Below, piece by piece: positions 1 through 5,345 of a DNA stretch of 14,171 nt. Within the stretch, counting starts at the first letter, position 1, and every line of letters begins with the position of its first letter. Below the pieces are notes generated by a model, which worked only from the letters and a program-made list of their open reading frames with translations, was not told the DNA's origin and made no database searches. The position numbers and the translations under genes were made by a program. Source of the stretch: an uncultured Bacilli bacterium (GTDB lineage: Bacteria > Bacillota_I > Bacilli_A > RF39 > UBA660); the NCBI GenBank assembly GCA_947632355.1, contig CANROY010000034.1, positions 1 through 14,171 of the forward strand, written 5' to 3'.

Positions 1-9
1 CATCAATTT

Positions 10-49
10 AATCAACCACCTTTTCTATATTATATCAAATTGGTTGATT
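10..49 (-). promoter_or_regulatory. Candidate left-facing promoter flanked by a dyad (possible operator)
   Basis: A perfect 9-bp inverted repeat, AATCAACCA (10-18) and TGGTTGATT (41-49), flanks a minus-strand TATAAT (29-34). A minus-strand ATG lies at 3-1, with AAAAGGTGG (16-24) upstream of it, so a gene reading left out of the window probably starts here. The -35 is poor (TTTTTC-like). A repressor or activator binding the arms would cover the -10. The gene controlled is outside the window, so its identity is unknown. The repeat could instead be an RNA hairpin, but the 22-base loop makes that less attractive. Confidence 0.35.
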
Positions 50-93
50 GCGAAAAATTTTCACTCCTTAGAGCTGAAAACGTTCAATTTAGT

Positions 94-122
94 TTGCAAA
101 AAAGAAGAATATACTATATAAT
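94..122 (+). promoter_or_regulatory. Sigma-A-type promoter for rpmG-efp
   Basis: A -35 TTGCAA (94-99) is separated by 17 bp from a perfect -10 TATAAT (117-122). This would start transcription about 25 bases before the rpmG ATG. The gene has a good ribosome binding site, AGGGAGG at about 141-147. Confidence 0.7.
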
Positions 123-155
123 ACATATAGTTTTAATGAAAGGGAGGTATCTTAC

Positions 156-329
156 ATGGCAAAAAATCTAAATAGAGTATTTTTTGGTCTTAAGTGTACA
201 GAATGTGGATATCAAAGAAGACCAAGTATCAAAAATAAGAAAAATACGCCGGACAAAGTAGAAATTAATAAATATTGTCCTAAATGTAATAAAACAACTT
301 TATTTAAAGAAACAAAAATTGGAAAATAG
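156..329 (+). CDS. rpmG: Ribosomal protein L33 (bL33), zinc-ribbon form
   Basis: This 57-residue ORF encodes a small basic protein of the 50S ribosomal subunit. It shows the L33 signature: KCTECGY near residues 13-19, an NPD-like KNTPDKVEINKYCP stretch, and a C-terminal LFKETK. Two Cys pairs (C14/C17 and C41/C44) form the zinc ribbon, so this is the zinc-containing C+ version. Bacillota often carry several L33 paralogues, and C+ and C- forms can be swapped under zinc limitation; whether another copy exists cannot be told here. The start is fixed by AGGGAGG about 8 bases upstream. The stop codon TAG overlaps the AGGAGG of efp, so the two are probably cotranscribed and translationally linked. 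Confidence 0.93.
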   Translation: MAKNLNRVFFGLKCTECGYQRRPSIKNKKNTPDKVEINKYCPKCNKTTLFKETKIGK

Positions 330-340
330 GAGGTTAAGTT

Positions 341-901
341 ATGAACATTAGTGTTAATGATATTAAAAATGGTATGACCATTATGGTAGATGGATTTCCT
401 TGTGTGATTCAAGAATTCTCTCACGTAAAGCCTGGTAAAGGGGCAGCCTTTGTTAAAATGAAACTTAAAAATTTAAAAACAGGTTCTATTACAGAAGTAT
501 CTTTTAACTCAGGAACGAAAGTGGATCGTGCTCATATTACAAAATCTCCAATGCAATACTTATATGCAAGTGGGGACAATTATGTATTTATGGATACGAA
601 TACGTATGAACAAATTGAAATTCCTTCTTCTGTTTTAGGGGACGATAAGAAGTTCTTAAAAGAAAACTTAGAAATTTTAATTGATTTCTATGAAGGAGAA
701 ATTATTGGAATTACGTTACCAGAAAAGATTGAGTTTACAGTTGTAGAAACCGAACCGGCTGTTAAAGGAAACACAGCGAATAATGCAATGAAGGATGCAA
801 CTTTAGAAACCGGTTATACAGTAAAAGTACCACTATTTATTGAAAGTGGAGAAAAAATTATTATTTCAACCAAAGATGGTAAATATTCAAGTAGAGCATA
901 G
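341..901 (+). CDS. efp: Translation elongation factor P
   Basis: EF-P binds between the P and E sites of the ribosome and relieves stalling at polyproline stretches. The 186-residue length is the family norm, with an N-terminal KOW-like domain (about 1-62) and two OB-fold domains. The loop PGKGAAF (31-37) holds the lysine that is post-translationally modified in the family (K33 here, equal to E. coli K34 and B. subtilis K32). No modifying enzyme (EpmA/EpmB or the B. subtilis type) lies in the window. AGGAGG at 328-333 gives a good start and overlaps the rpmG stop. The TAG stop sits in the loop of the terminator hairpin that follows. Confidence 0.97.
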   Translation: MNISVNDIKNGMTIMVDGFPCVIQEFSHVKPGKGAAFVKMKLKNLKTGSITEVSFNSGTKVDRAHITKSPMQYLYASGDNYVFMDTNTYEQIEIPSSVLGDDKKFLKENLEILIDFYEGEIIGITLPEKIEFTVVETEPAVKGNTANNAMKDATLETGYTVKVPLFIESGEKIIISTKDGKYSSRA

Positions 902-913
902 TGCTCTTTTTTT
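893..913 (+). terminator. Rho-independent terminator of rpmG-efp
   Basis: Stem AGAGCA (893-898) pairs with TGCTCT (902-907) around a three-base loop, then a run of seven T (907-913). The loop is the efp stop codon TAG itself, so the stem's left arm encodes the last residues of EF-P. Confidence 0.75.
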
Positions 914-950
914 AGTTATAAAAAACTTTTGTCAAGTTGTGTCGAAACGC

Positions 951-978
951 TTGAAATTAAAAGTTTTTACTCTATAAT
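951..978 (+). promoter_or_regulatory. Promoter of the small hydrophobic peptide transcript
   Basis: TTGAAA (951-956), a 16-bp spacer and a perfect TATAAT (973-978) lie just after the efp terminator. The predicted start at about 985 leaves a leader of roughly 108 bases before the peptide ATG. Confidence 0.65.
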
Positions 979-985
979 AACTCAC

Positions 986-1010
986 CGTTACCGAGAAAGG
1001 GTGGCGTTTT
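986..1010 (+). promoter_or_regulatory. 5' hairpin at the predicted start of the peptide mRNA
   Basis: CGTTACC (986-992) pairs with GGTGGCG (1000-1006), allowing two G-U pairs, with a 7-base loop, followed by TTTT. The same motif recurs in the peptide's 3' region (CGTTACC at 1230-1236, GGTAAC at 1244-1249). It could protect the 5' end, attenuate transcription, or be the first contact site for the antisense RNA described below. Confidence 0.5.
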
Positions 1011-1033
1011 ACTACAATTTTTATCTTTTATAG

Positions 1034-1066
1034 TTTGGGGGTTTTGGCTGTATATAGTTCTCCAAA
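1034..1066 (+). promoter_or_regulatory. Leader hairpin upstream of the peptide ribosome binding site
   Basis: TTTGGGG (1034-1040) can pair with CTCCAAA (1060-1066), with one G-U pair and a 19-base loop. It ends about 11 bases before the AGAAAGGA ribosome binding site (about 1076-1083). Together with the 5' hairpin it makes a long folded leader, as is usual for type I toxin mRNAs. Confidence 0.35.
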
Positions 1067-1092
1067 TTTATATTTAGAAAGGATTGATAGCT

Positions 1093-1179
1093 ATGAACAA
1101 AGAAAGTTTACATTTATGTATACTAGTTCTTCTAGTAATTATAATTATATTATTCGTAATTATATTACGCTTAATATAA
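1093..1179 (+). CDS. 28-residue hydrophobic membrane peptide, candidate type I toxin
   Basis: The ORF starts MNKESLHLCILVLL, continues with an almost unbroken Ile/Leu/Val stretch to about residue 25, and ends with LRLI and TAA. It would form a single membrane-spanning helix with a short polar N-terminus and one Arg near the C-terminus. AGAAAGGA lies nine bases upstream of the ATG. The gene has its own promoter (951-978), a structured leader of about 108 bases, and a convergent antisense RNA just past its stop. That arrangement resembles type I toxin-antitoxin loci such as Fst/par, although the peptide sequence is not one I recognise as Fst, TxpA, Ibs or Ldr. It could alternatively be a small regulatory membrane peptide, or by chance a non-coding leader. 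The open frame alone would be weak evidence; the surrounding signals are what support it. Confidence 0.5.
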   Translation: MNKESLHLCILVLLVIIIILFVIILRLI

Positions 1180-1180
1180 C

Positions 1181-1213
1181 TAAAAAACGCTATATTACGA
1201 AAGTAATATAACG
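1181..1213 (-). terminator. Terminator of the antisense RNA
   Basis: Arms 1188-1198 and 1203-1213 pair over 11 positions with one mismatch, closed by a GAAA loop as read on the plus strand. On the minus strand the stem is followed directly by TTTTTT (complement of 1182-1187), a proper Rho-independent terminator. On the plus strand no T-run follows, so peptide mRNA probably reads through to 1338-1372. The left arm repeats TATATTACG from the peptide's 3' coding end (1161-1169 and 1191-1199). Confidence 0.65.
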
Positions 1214-1255
1214 TCTACAAACAAGTAGGCGTTACCTAATCCCGGTAACACTTAC
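1182..1255 (-). ncRNA. Candidate antisense RNA (about 75 nt), putative antitoxin
   Basis: A minus-strand promoter (1262-1290) and terminator (1181-1213) define a transcript of about 75 nt, complementary to the peptide mRNA just 3' of its stop. Its 5' end folds as GTTACC, 7-base loop, GGTAAC (complement of 1231-1249). Because CGTTACC and CTACAA occur both in the mRNA leader (986-992, 1012-1017) and here (1230-1236, 1215-1220) in direct orientation, this RNA could also pair with the leader. Size, convergence and direct repeats parallel RNA II of the pAD1 par locus. No ORF of note is seen in it. Confidence 0.5.
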
Positions 1256-1261
1256 ATTTTG

Positions 1262-1290
1262 ATTATAGTAAACATTTTATTTTTTAGCAA
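1262..1290 (-). promoter_or_regulatory. Promoter of the antisense RNA
   Basis: Read on the minus strand: TTGCTA (1290-1285), a 17-bp spacer, then a perfect TATAAT (1267-1262). The predicted start is near 1255. The same TTGCTA-17-TATAAT pair drives the gene at 5346. Confidence 0.6.
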
Positions 1291-1337
1291 GTATATTTTA
1301 GAATTTAAATGTAGATTATAAATGAAGCAGAAAATTT

Positions 1338-1372
1338 AAAGAAGGAAGAAAATGAAACATTCTTCCTTTTTT
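1338..1372 (+). terminator. Rho-independent terminator, likely for the peptide mRNA
   Basis: AAGGAAGAA (1342-1350) pairs perfectly with TTCTTCCTT (1360-1368) around a 9-base loop; the T-run continues to 1372, with further A-T and G-U closing pairs from 1338. It isolates the cassette from the mraZ promoter downstream. Confidence 0.75.
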
Positions 1373-1437
1373 GTACTATAAATTTTTTTAACCATAAGTT
1401 TTTTTTGTCAAATAAGAAAAAAAGTGTCAAATAGATA

Positions 1438-1469
1438 TTTACAAATGAAAAGAAAAAGTGTAATATAAT
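1438..1469 (+). promoter_or_regulatory. mraZ operon promoter
   Basis: TTTACA (1438-1443) is followed by TAATAT (1461-1466, spacer 17) or TATAAT (1464-1469, spacer 20). Either choice puts the transcript start at about 1473-1476, inside the MraZ boxes, so bound MraZ would block polymerase. A 9-bp direct repeat TGTCAAATA (1406-1414 and 1425-1433) lies just upstream. Confidence 0.5.
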
Positions 1470-1505
1470 GGTAGACAGTGGTACATTGTGGTAGAAAGTG
1501 GGGGA
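1456..1505 (+). promoter_or_regulatory. MraZ operator: GTGG repeats at 10-bp spacing
   Basis: GTGG occurs at 1478, 1488 and 1498, exactly one helical turn apart. Two weaker copies continue the same phase upstream (GTGT at 1458, ATGG at 1469). MraZ is known to bind short direct repeats of this kind upstream of its own gene (TGGGN in E. coli, AAAGTG-type in mycoplasmas). The third strong box merges with GGGGG (1500-1504), the mraZ ribosome binding site. Confidence 0.75.
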
Positions 1506-1511
1506 TCGAAA

Positions 1512-1946
1512 ATGTTTATGGGTGAATATCATCATAACATTGATGATAAATCAAGACTTGTGTTACCTTCTAAGTTTCGGAACACCTTAGGAGAAGAATT
1601 TATCGTAACACGAGGATTAGAAAAATGCTTATATGTCTATCCTAAAAAAGAATGGGAAAGAATCGAAGCACAATTAAAAACTCTACCTTTTACAAAAAAA
1701 GATGCCCGTACAATTGTAAGATTCCTCTTTTCTGGTGCAACTGTTTGTGAGTTTGACCGTCAAGGAAGAACTTGCCTTACCTCCCCACTAATTAGTTACG
1801 CCGGTTTAACCAAAGAATGTGTGGTAATCGGCGCTAACGACCGTGTTGAAATTTGGGATAAACTTGCTTGGGAAAACTTTATGAATGACAACAGTGACAA
1901 ACTATCGGATATTGCAGAAAACTTATTTATGGATGTGAATTTTTAA
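1512..1946 (+). CDS. mraZ: Transcriptional regulator MraZ
   Basis: MraZ is a ring-forming DNA-binding repressor of the division and cell wall (dcw) operon. The 144-residue protein has two AbrB/SpoVT-like repeats, each with the family DxxxR motif: DDKSR (11-15) and DRQGR (82-86). The family stretches ALP/TKKDAR (about 58-66), FSGAT (73-77) and CVVIGAND (103-110) are intact. I start it at the ATG at 1512, giving the standard MFMGEY N-terminus, with GGGGG 7 bases upstream. An in-frame GTG at 1488 would add eight residues but lies inside the operator. The TAA stop overlaps the rsmH ATG by one base. Autorepression through the upstream boxes is expected. Confidence 0.96.
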   Translation: MFMGEYHHNIDDKSRLVLPSKFRNTLGEEFIVTRGLEKCLYVYPKKEWERIEAQLKTLPFTKKDARTIVRFLFSGATVCEFDRQGRTCLTSPLISYAGLTKECVVIGANDRVEIWDKLAWENFMNDNSDKLSDIAENLFMDVNF

Positions 1947-2875
1947 TGAAACATTATAGTGTTCTATTAAAAGAAAGTCTAGATGGCTTAAACTTAAAAG
2001 AAGATGGAATTTATGTGGATGCAACACTCGGATATGGAGGTCACAGTACAAAGATTTTAGAAAAGATTGAAAAGGGTCATTTATTCGCTTTTGACAAAGA
2101 TTTAGAAGCCATTATCTATGCGCAAGAAAGACTTTTAAACATTCGTACTAATTTCACCATATTCCATAGTGATTTTAGTCAAATGAAAAGATGCTTAGAA
2201 GAAAAGGGCATTCAAAAAGTGGATGGCATTCTATTTGACCTTGGTGTATCCAGCCCTCAAATTGATGAGGGAACAAGAGGTTTTTCATTTATGCAAGATG
2301 GGCCCCTTGATATGCGTATGAATACCAAACAAAACTTAACAGCGAAAGAAGTTGTGGGTACGTATTCCAAAGCCGATTTACTCGATTTATTTTACACGTA
2401 TGGAGAAGAAAAAAGAAGTAAACAAATTGTTGATGAAATTATGAGAGTGCGTACAAAAAAGGAAATTACAACAACTTTAGAACTCGTAGATATTATACAA
2501 ACGGCGGTTGGTTCTAAGTATTTTTACAAAGAACATCCAGAAAGAAAAATATTTCAAGCCATTCGTATTGAAGTCAACAATGAGTTACATGTTTTAGAAA
2601 GTGTTTTACCGGATGCAATCGATTTACTAAAAATGGGTGGACGTTTGTGTGTGATTACGTTTCATTCTTTAGAAGATCGTATTGTAAAACGAATATTTAA
2701 ACAATATAGCGAAGTGGATGAAATGGTAAAAGGTTTACCAAGTATTCCAACGGAATACCAACCAACCATTAAGTTAATTACCAAAAAACCACTAATTGCG
2801 AGTGATAGTGAACTCAAAGAAAACACTCGAAGTAAAAGTGCTAAATTAAGAATAATAGAAAAGGTGATAGAATGA
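1946..2875 (+). CDS. rsmH: 16S rRNA (cytosine-1402-N4)-methyltransferase RsmH
   Basis: RsmH (MraW) transfers a methyl group from S-adenosylmethionine to N4 of C1402 in the 16S rRNA P-site region, tuning start codon choice and decoding. The 309-residue length is typical. The SAM-binding motif I reads DATLGYGGH (25-33), the acidic ribose contact is FDKD (49-52), and the conserved FDLGVSSPQID (97-107) and RGFSF...GPLDMRM segments follow. The C-terminal motif NTRSKSAKLR is intact. Start and stop overlap both neighbours (TAATG with mraZ, ATGA with ftsL), indicating tight translational coupling. This gene uses TGA as its stop, which excludes a code in which TGA is Trp. Confidence 0.97.
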   Translation: MKHYSVLLKESLDGLNLKEDGIYVDATLGYGGHSTKILEKIEKGHLFAFDKDLEAIIYAQERLLNIRTNFTIFHSDFSQMKRCLEEKGIQKVDGILFDLGVSSPQIDEGTRGFSFMQDGPLDMRMNTKQNLTAKEVVGTYSKADLLDLFYTYGEEKRSKQIVDEIMRVRTKKEITTTLELVDIIQTAVGSKYFYKEHPERKIFQAIRIEVNNELHVLESVLPDAIDLLKMGGRLCVITFHSLEDRIVKRIFKQYSEVDEMVKGLPSIPTEYQPTIKLITKKPLIASDSELKENTRSKSAKLRIIEKVIE

Positions 2876-3174
2876 AAAAGAATACTAGAAGAAGTTATCG
2901 TTTTGTAAAAGGAGAAAAGTTTATCTATGCTGTTATTTTCTTTTTACTTGTTGCTGTTCCTATTTCGAATGTATTTACCAAAGCACTTTTATCAGAGTCT
3001 AATATAGAAGTAGAACAATTAAAAAATAAAATTAGCAAACAAGAGAATTTAAATGAAAGTTTAGGCATGCAAATTGATGAACTTGCTTCCCTTGATAAAA
3101 TACAAGAACTTGCAAATCAAATGGGTTTAAATTATAATTATGATAATGTTAAAGTAATTACTGAGAATCGTTAG
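2872..3174 (+). CDS. ftsL: Cell division protein FtsL-like
   Basis: A 100-residue bitopic membrane protein in the usual FtsL slot between rsmH and the septal PBP. It has a short basic cytoplasmic N-terminus (RRSYRFVKGEK, 6-16), one membrane helix (about 17-37), and an extracellular coiled coil (about 44-75) with heptad Leu/Ile positions. FtsL joins DivIB and DivIC (FtsQ and FtsB) to activate FtsW/FtsI septal synthesis. Sequence conservation in FtsL/DivIC proteins is very low, so the call rests on topology, length and gene order. The gene overlaps rsmH by four bases, and its TAG stop is part of the AGGAG site of the next gene. Confidence 0.85.
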   Translation: MKKNTRRSYRFVKGEKFIYAVIFFLLVAVPISNVFTKALLSESNIEVEQLKNKISKQENLNESLGMQIDELASLDKIQELANQMGLNYNYDNVKVITENR

Positions 3175-3184
3175 GAGAATTAAT

Positions 3185-5290
3185 ATGAGAAGAAACAATA
3201 GTTTAAAATTAAATACAAGATTAACCATACTATTCGTTTCTTTTTTATTTGTTATTATTAGTATAAAACTGATCTATGTGGCAACTTCAAAAAATGTTGA
3301 TGGTATCGATTTACAAGCATTTGCCAATAATCGTAATACGGAGACAAAAGTAACGTATGCTTCTCGTGGTTCTATTTATTATAGTAATGGGGATGCTTTA
3401 GCTCTTGATATGAATTCCTATACGGTTATTGCTTATTTAGAAGAAAGTCGTACGAAAGACATAAATAACCCCCAACATGTAGTAGATAAAGAACGTACAG
3501 CAAAAGAATTAAGTCCTTTACTCAATGTAAGTGAAGAAGAAATTTTAAAACGTTTAAACTATGAAGACCGTTATCAAGTTGAATTAAAAAGAGGAATTAC
3601 CGAGTATGAAAAGAATAACATCTTAGCCCTTGATTTACCAGGAATTGATTTTATGAGTGGTACAAAAAGATATTATCCAAATAATCGCTATGCTTCCTTT
3701 ATTTTAGGGTATGCGAAAGCCAATGATGAAGGAGAAATCAATGGGGAAATGGGACTTGAAAAGTATTTTAATGATACTTTAAAAGGTCAAAATGGTTCCA
3801 TTACGTATCAAAAAGATGCATATGGTTATCAAATTCCCAATACCCCATACAATGAAGTGAAAAGTGTTAGTGGAAATAGTCTTTATTTAACTTTAAATGA
3901 AGATATTCAACATTTACTCGAAAATTCTATTAATACTTTGGAAGAAAATTATTCTTTTGATTGGGCAAGTATTAGTTTGATGAATGCGAAAACGGGTGAA
4001 ATTTTAGGAAGTGCTAGTAGTCCGAATTTTGATTTGAATACCAGAGAAGATTTGGATAGTTACTTAAACCCTTTGGTGGCTTATCAATATGAACCGGGTT
4101 CTGTTATGAAAATATTTTCCTTTATGGATGCCATTGAAAGTGGTAAGTATGATGGTGCAAAAACCTATAAATCTGGTTCGATTACGTTAGAGGATGGAAC
4201 AAAAATTAGTGACTATAATGAAGGAAAAGGTTGGGGAATGATTGATTTTGACACCGGTTTTGCTCATTCAAGTAATGTCGCAGCATCCCTTTTAGCTAAA
4301 GAATTAGGTGCTGACAATTTAAGAAGTTTTTATGATACGTTAGGATTTGGAAAAACAACAGGTATTGAACTTCCGGGAGAAGTAGAAGGAAAAATTACGT
4401 TCCAATATGAAAGTGAAGTTGCAACAGCGGCGTTTGGGCAAGGAATTACGGTAACTCCTATTCAAATGTTACAAGCTTTAACGACCCTTGCCAATGATGG
4501 GGTAATGGTAAAACCTTATATTGTTTCAAAAATTGTGGATGAAAATGGAAAAACGGTTCAAGAATTTTCTCGTACCGAACTTGCCAAAGTAGCTAGTAAA
4601 GAAACGATTACTAAAATGAAAGAATTAATGTATAGTGTTGTTTATGGAGTAGAGAAAACCAATCATTTATTTGCTCCAGATAATGTAAAGATTATTGGAA
4701 AAACCGGTACTGCCCAAATTGCTAGTCCAAAGGGTGGTTACTTAGATGGCGAATACGATTATATTAAAAGTTTTGCAGGTTTATTTCCTTATGAAGACCC
4801 AGAATATGTTGTGTATATTTCCGTAAAACAAATTGTTGGTGGAACGGCAGATGTTGCCAAAATTGTTCATAATATTATAGAAGAAGCTGCTAAAAGCTTA
4901 GATATTGTGAGCATTGTAAGTGATGAAGACCAAAGTAAAATTATTGCTTTATCCAACTATATTTCAAGTGAAGTTACAACAACGGTAGACAAACTAAAAC
5001 AACTAGGTTTAGAACCAATTGTTATTGGAGACGGAAAGTATGTTACGAACCAATATCCATTAAACAAAGAAGAAGTTTTGATAGGTTCTAAAGTATTCTT
5101 ATTAACCAATACGTCTACGTATAAAATGCCGAATGCGATTGGTTGGAGTACAAATGATATTGTAACCTTTTGTAATTTCATTGGCTTATCTTATGAATTA
5201 GTGGAATATGGTACCGTAAAAAATTTAAGTATTCCACCGGGAACCGTGATTGATAAAACAGTGCCATTAATTGTAACATTAGAGCATTAA
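3185..5290 (+). CDS. pbpB: Septal class B penicillin-binding protein with two PASTA domains
   Basis: This transpeptidase crosslinks septal peptidoglycan with FtsW, FtsL and partners. The 701-residue protein has one N-terminal membrane helix (about 13-33), a class B dimerisation domain with the ASRGSIYYSNGD motif (59-70), and a transpeptidase domain with SVMK (306-309), SSN (362-364) and KTGT (506-509). All three catalytic motifs are intact, so it should be active and beta-lactam-sensitive. The C-terminus (about 575-701) looks like two PASTA repeats, as in B. subtilis PBP2B and S. pneumoniae PBP2x. It begins 10 bases after ftsL, with AGGAGA overlapping that stop. No clear terminator follows; a new promoter begins four bases after its stop. 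Confidence 0.94.
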   Translation: MRRNNSLKLNTRLTILFVSFLFVIISIKLIYVATSKNVDGIDLQAFANNRNTETKVTYASRGSIYYSNGDALALDMNSYTVIAYLEESRTKDINNPQHVVDKERTAKELSPLLNVSEEEILKRLNYEDRYQVELKRGITEYEKNNILALDLPGIDFMSGTKRYYPNNRYASFILGYAKANDEGEINGEMGLEKYFNDTLKGQNGSITYQKDAYGYQIPNTPYNEVKSVSGNSLYLTLNEDIQHLLENSINTLEENYSFDWASISLMNAKTGEILGSASSPNFDLNTREDLDSYLNPLVAYQYEPGSVMKIFSFMDAIESGKYDGAKTYKSGSITLEDGTKISDYNEGKGWGMIDFDTGFAHSSNVAASLLAKELGADNLRSFYDTLGFGKTTGIELPGEVEGKITFQYESEVATAAFGQGITVTPIQMLQALTTLANDGVMVKPYIVSKIVDENGKTVQEFSRTELAKVASKETITKMKELMYSVVYGVEKTNHLFAPDNVKIIGKTGTAQIASPKGGYLDGEYDYIKSFAGLFPYEDPEYVVYISVKQIVGGTADVAKIVHNIIEEAAKSLDIVSIVSDEDQSKIIALSNYISSEVTTTVDKLKQLGLEPIVIGDGKYVTNQYPLNKEEVLIGSKVFLLTNTSTYKMPNAIGWSTNDIVTFCNFIGLSYELVEYGTVKNLSIPPGTVIDKTVPLIVTLEH

Positions 5291-5293
5291 GAA

Positions 5294-5322
5294 TTGCTAA
5301 TTTTTAAAAGATTCGTTATAAT
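5294..5322 (+). promoter_or_regulatory. Promoter for the 783-residue membrane protein operon
   Basis: TTGCTA (5294-5299), 17-bp spacer, TATAAT (5317-5322). The ribosome binding site AAGAGGTGG (5333-5341) follows at once, so the leader is very short. Confidence 0.65.
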
Positions 5323-5345
5323 AATACTATATAAGAGGTGGTTGT

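Noticed and set aside
58..80. Hairpin TTTTCACTC/GAGCTGAAAA as a terminator
   Set aside because: It has a bulge and mostly A-T pairs. A T-run follows only on the minus strand, where it would lie upstream of the predicted left-facing start, so a role is unclear.
1488..1511. Upstream GTG start for mraZ that adds eight residues
   Set aside because: It lies inside the MraZ operator and about where transcription starts. The ATG at 1512 has GGGGG before it and gives the family's standard MFMGEY N-terminus.
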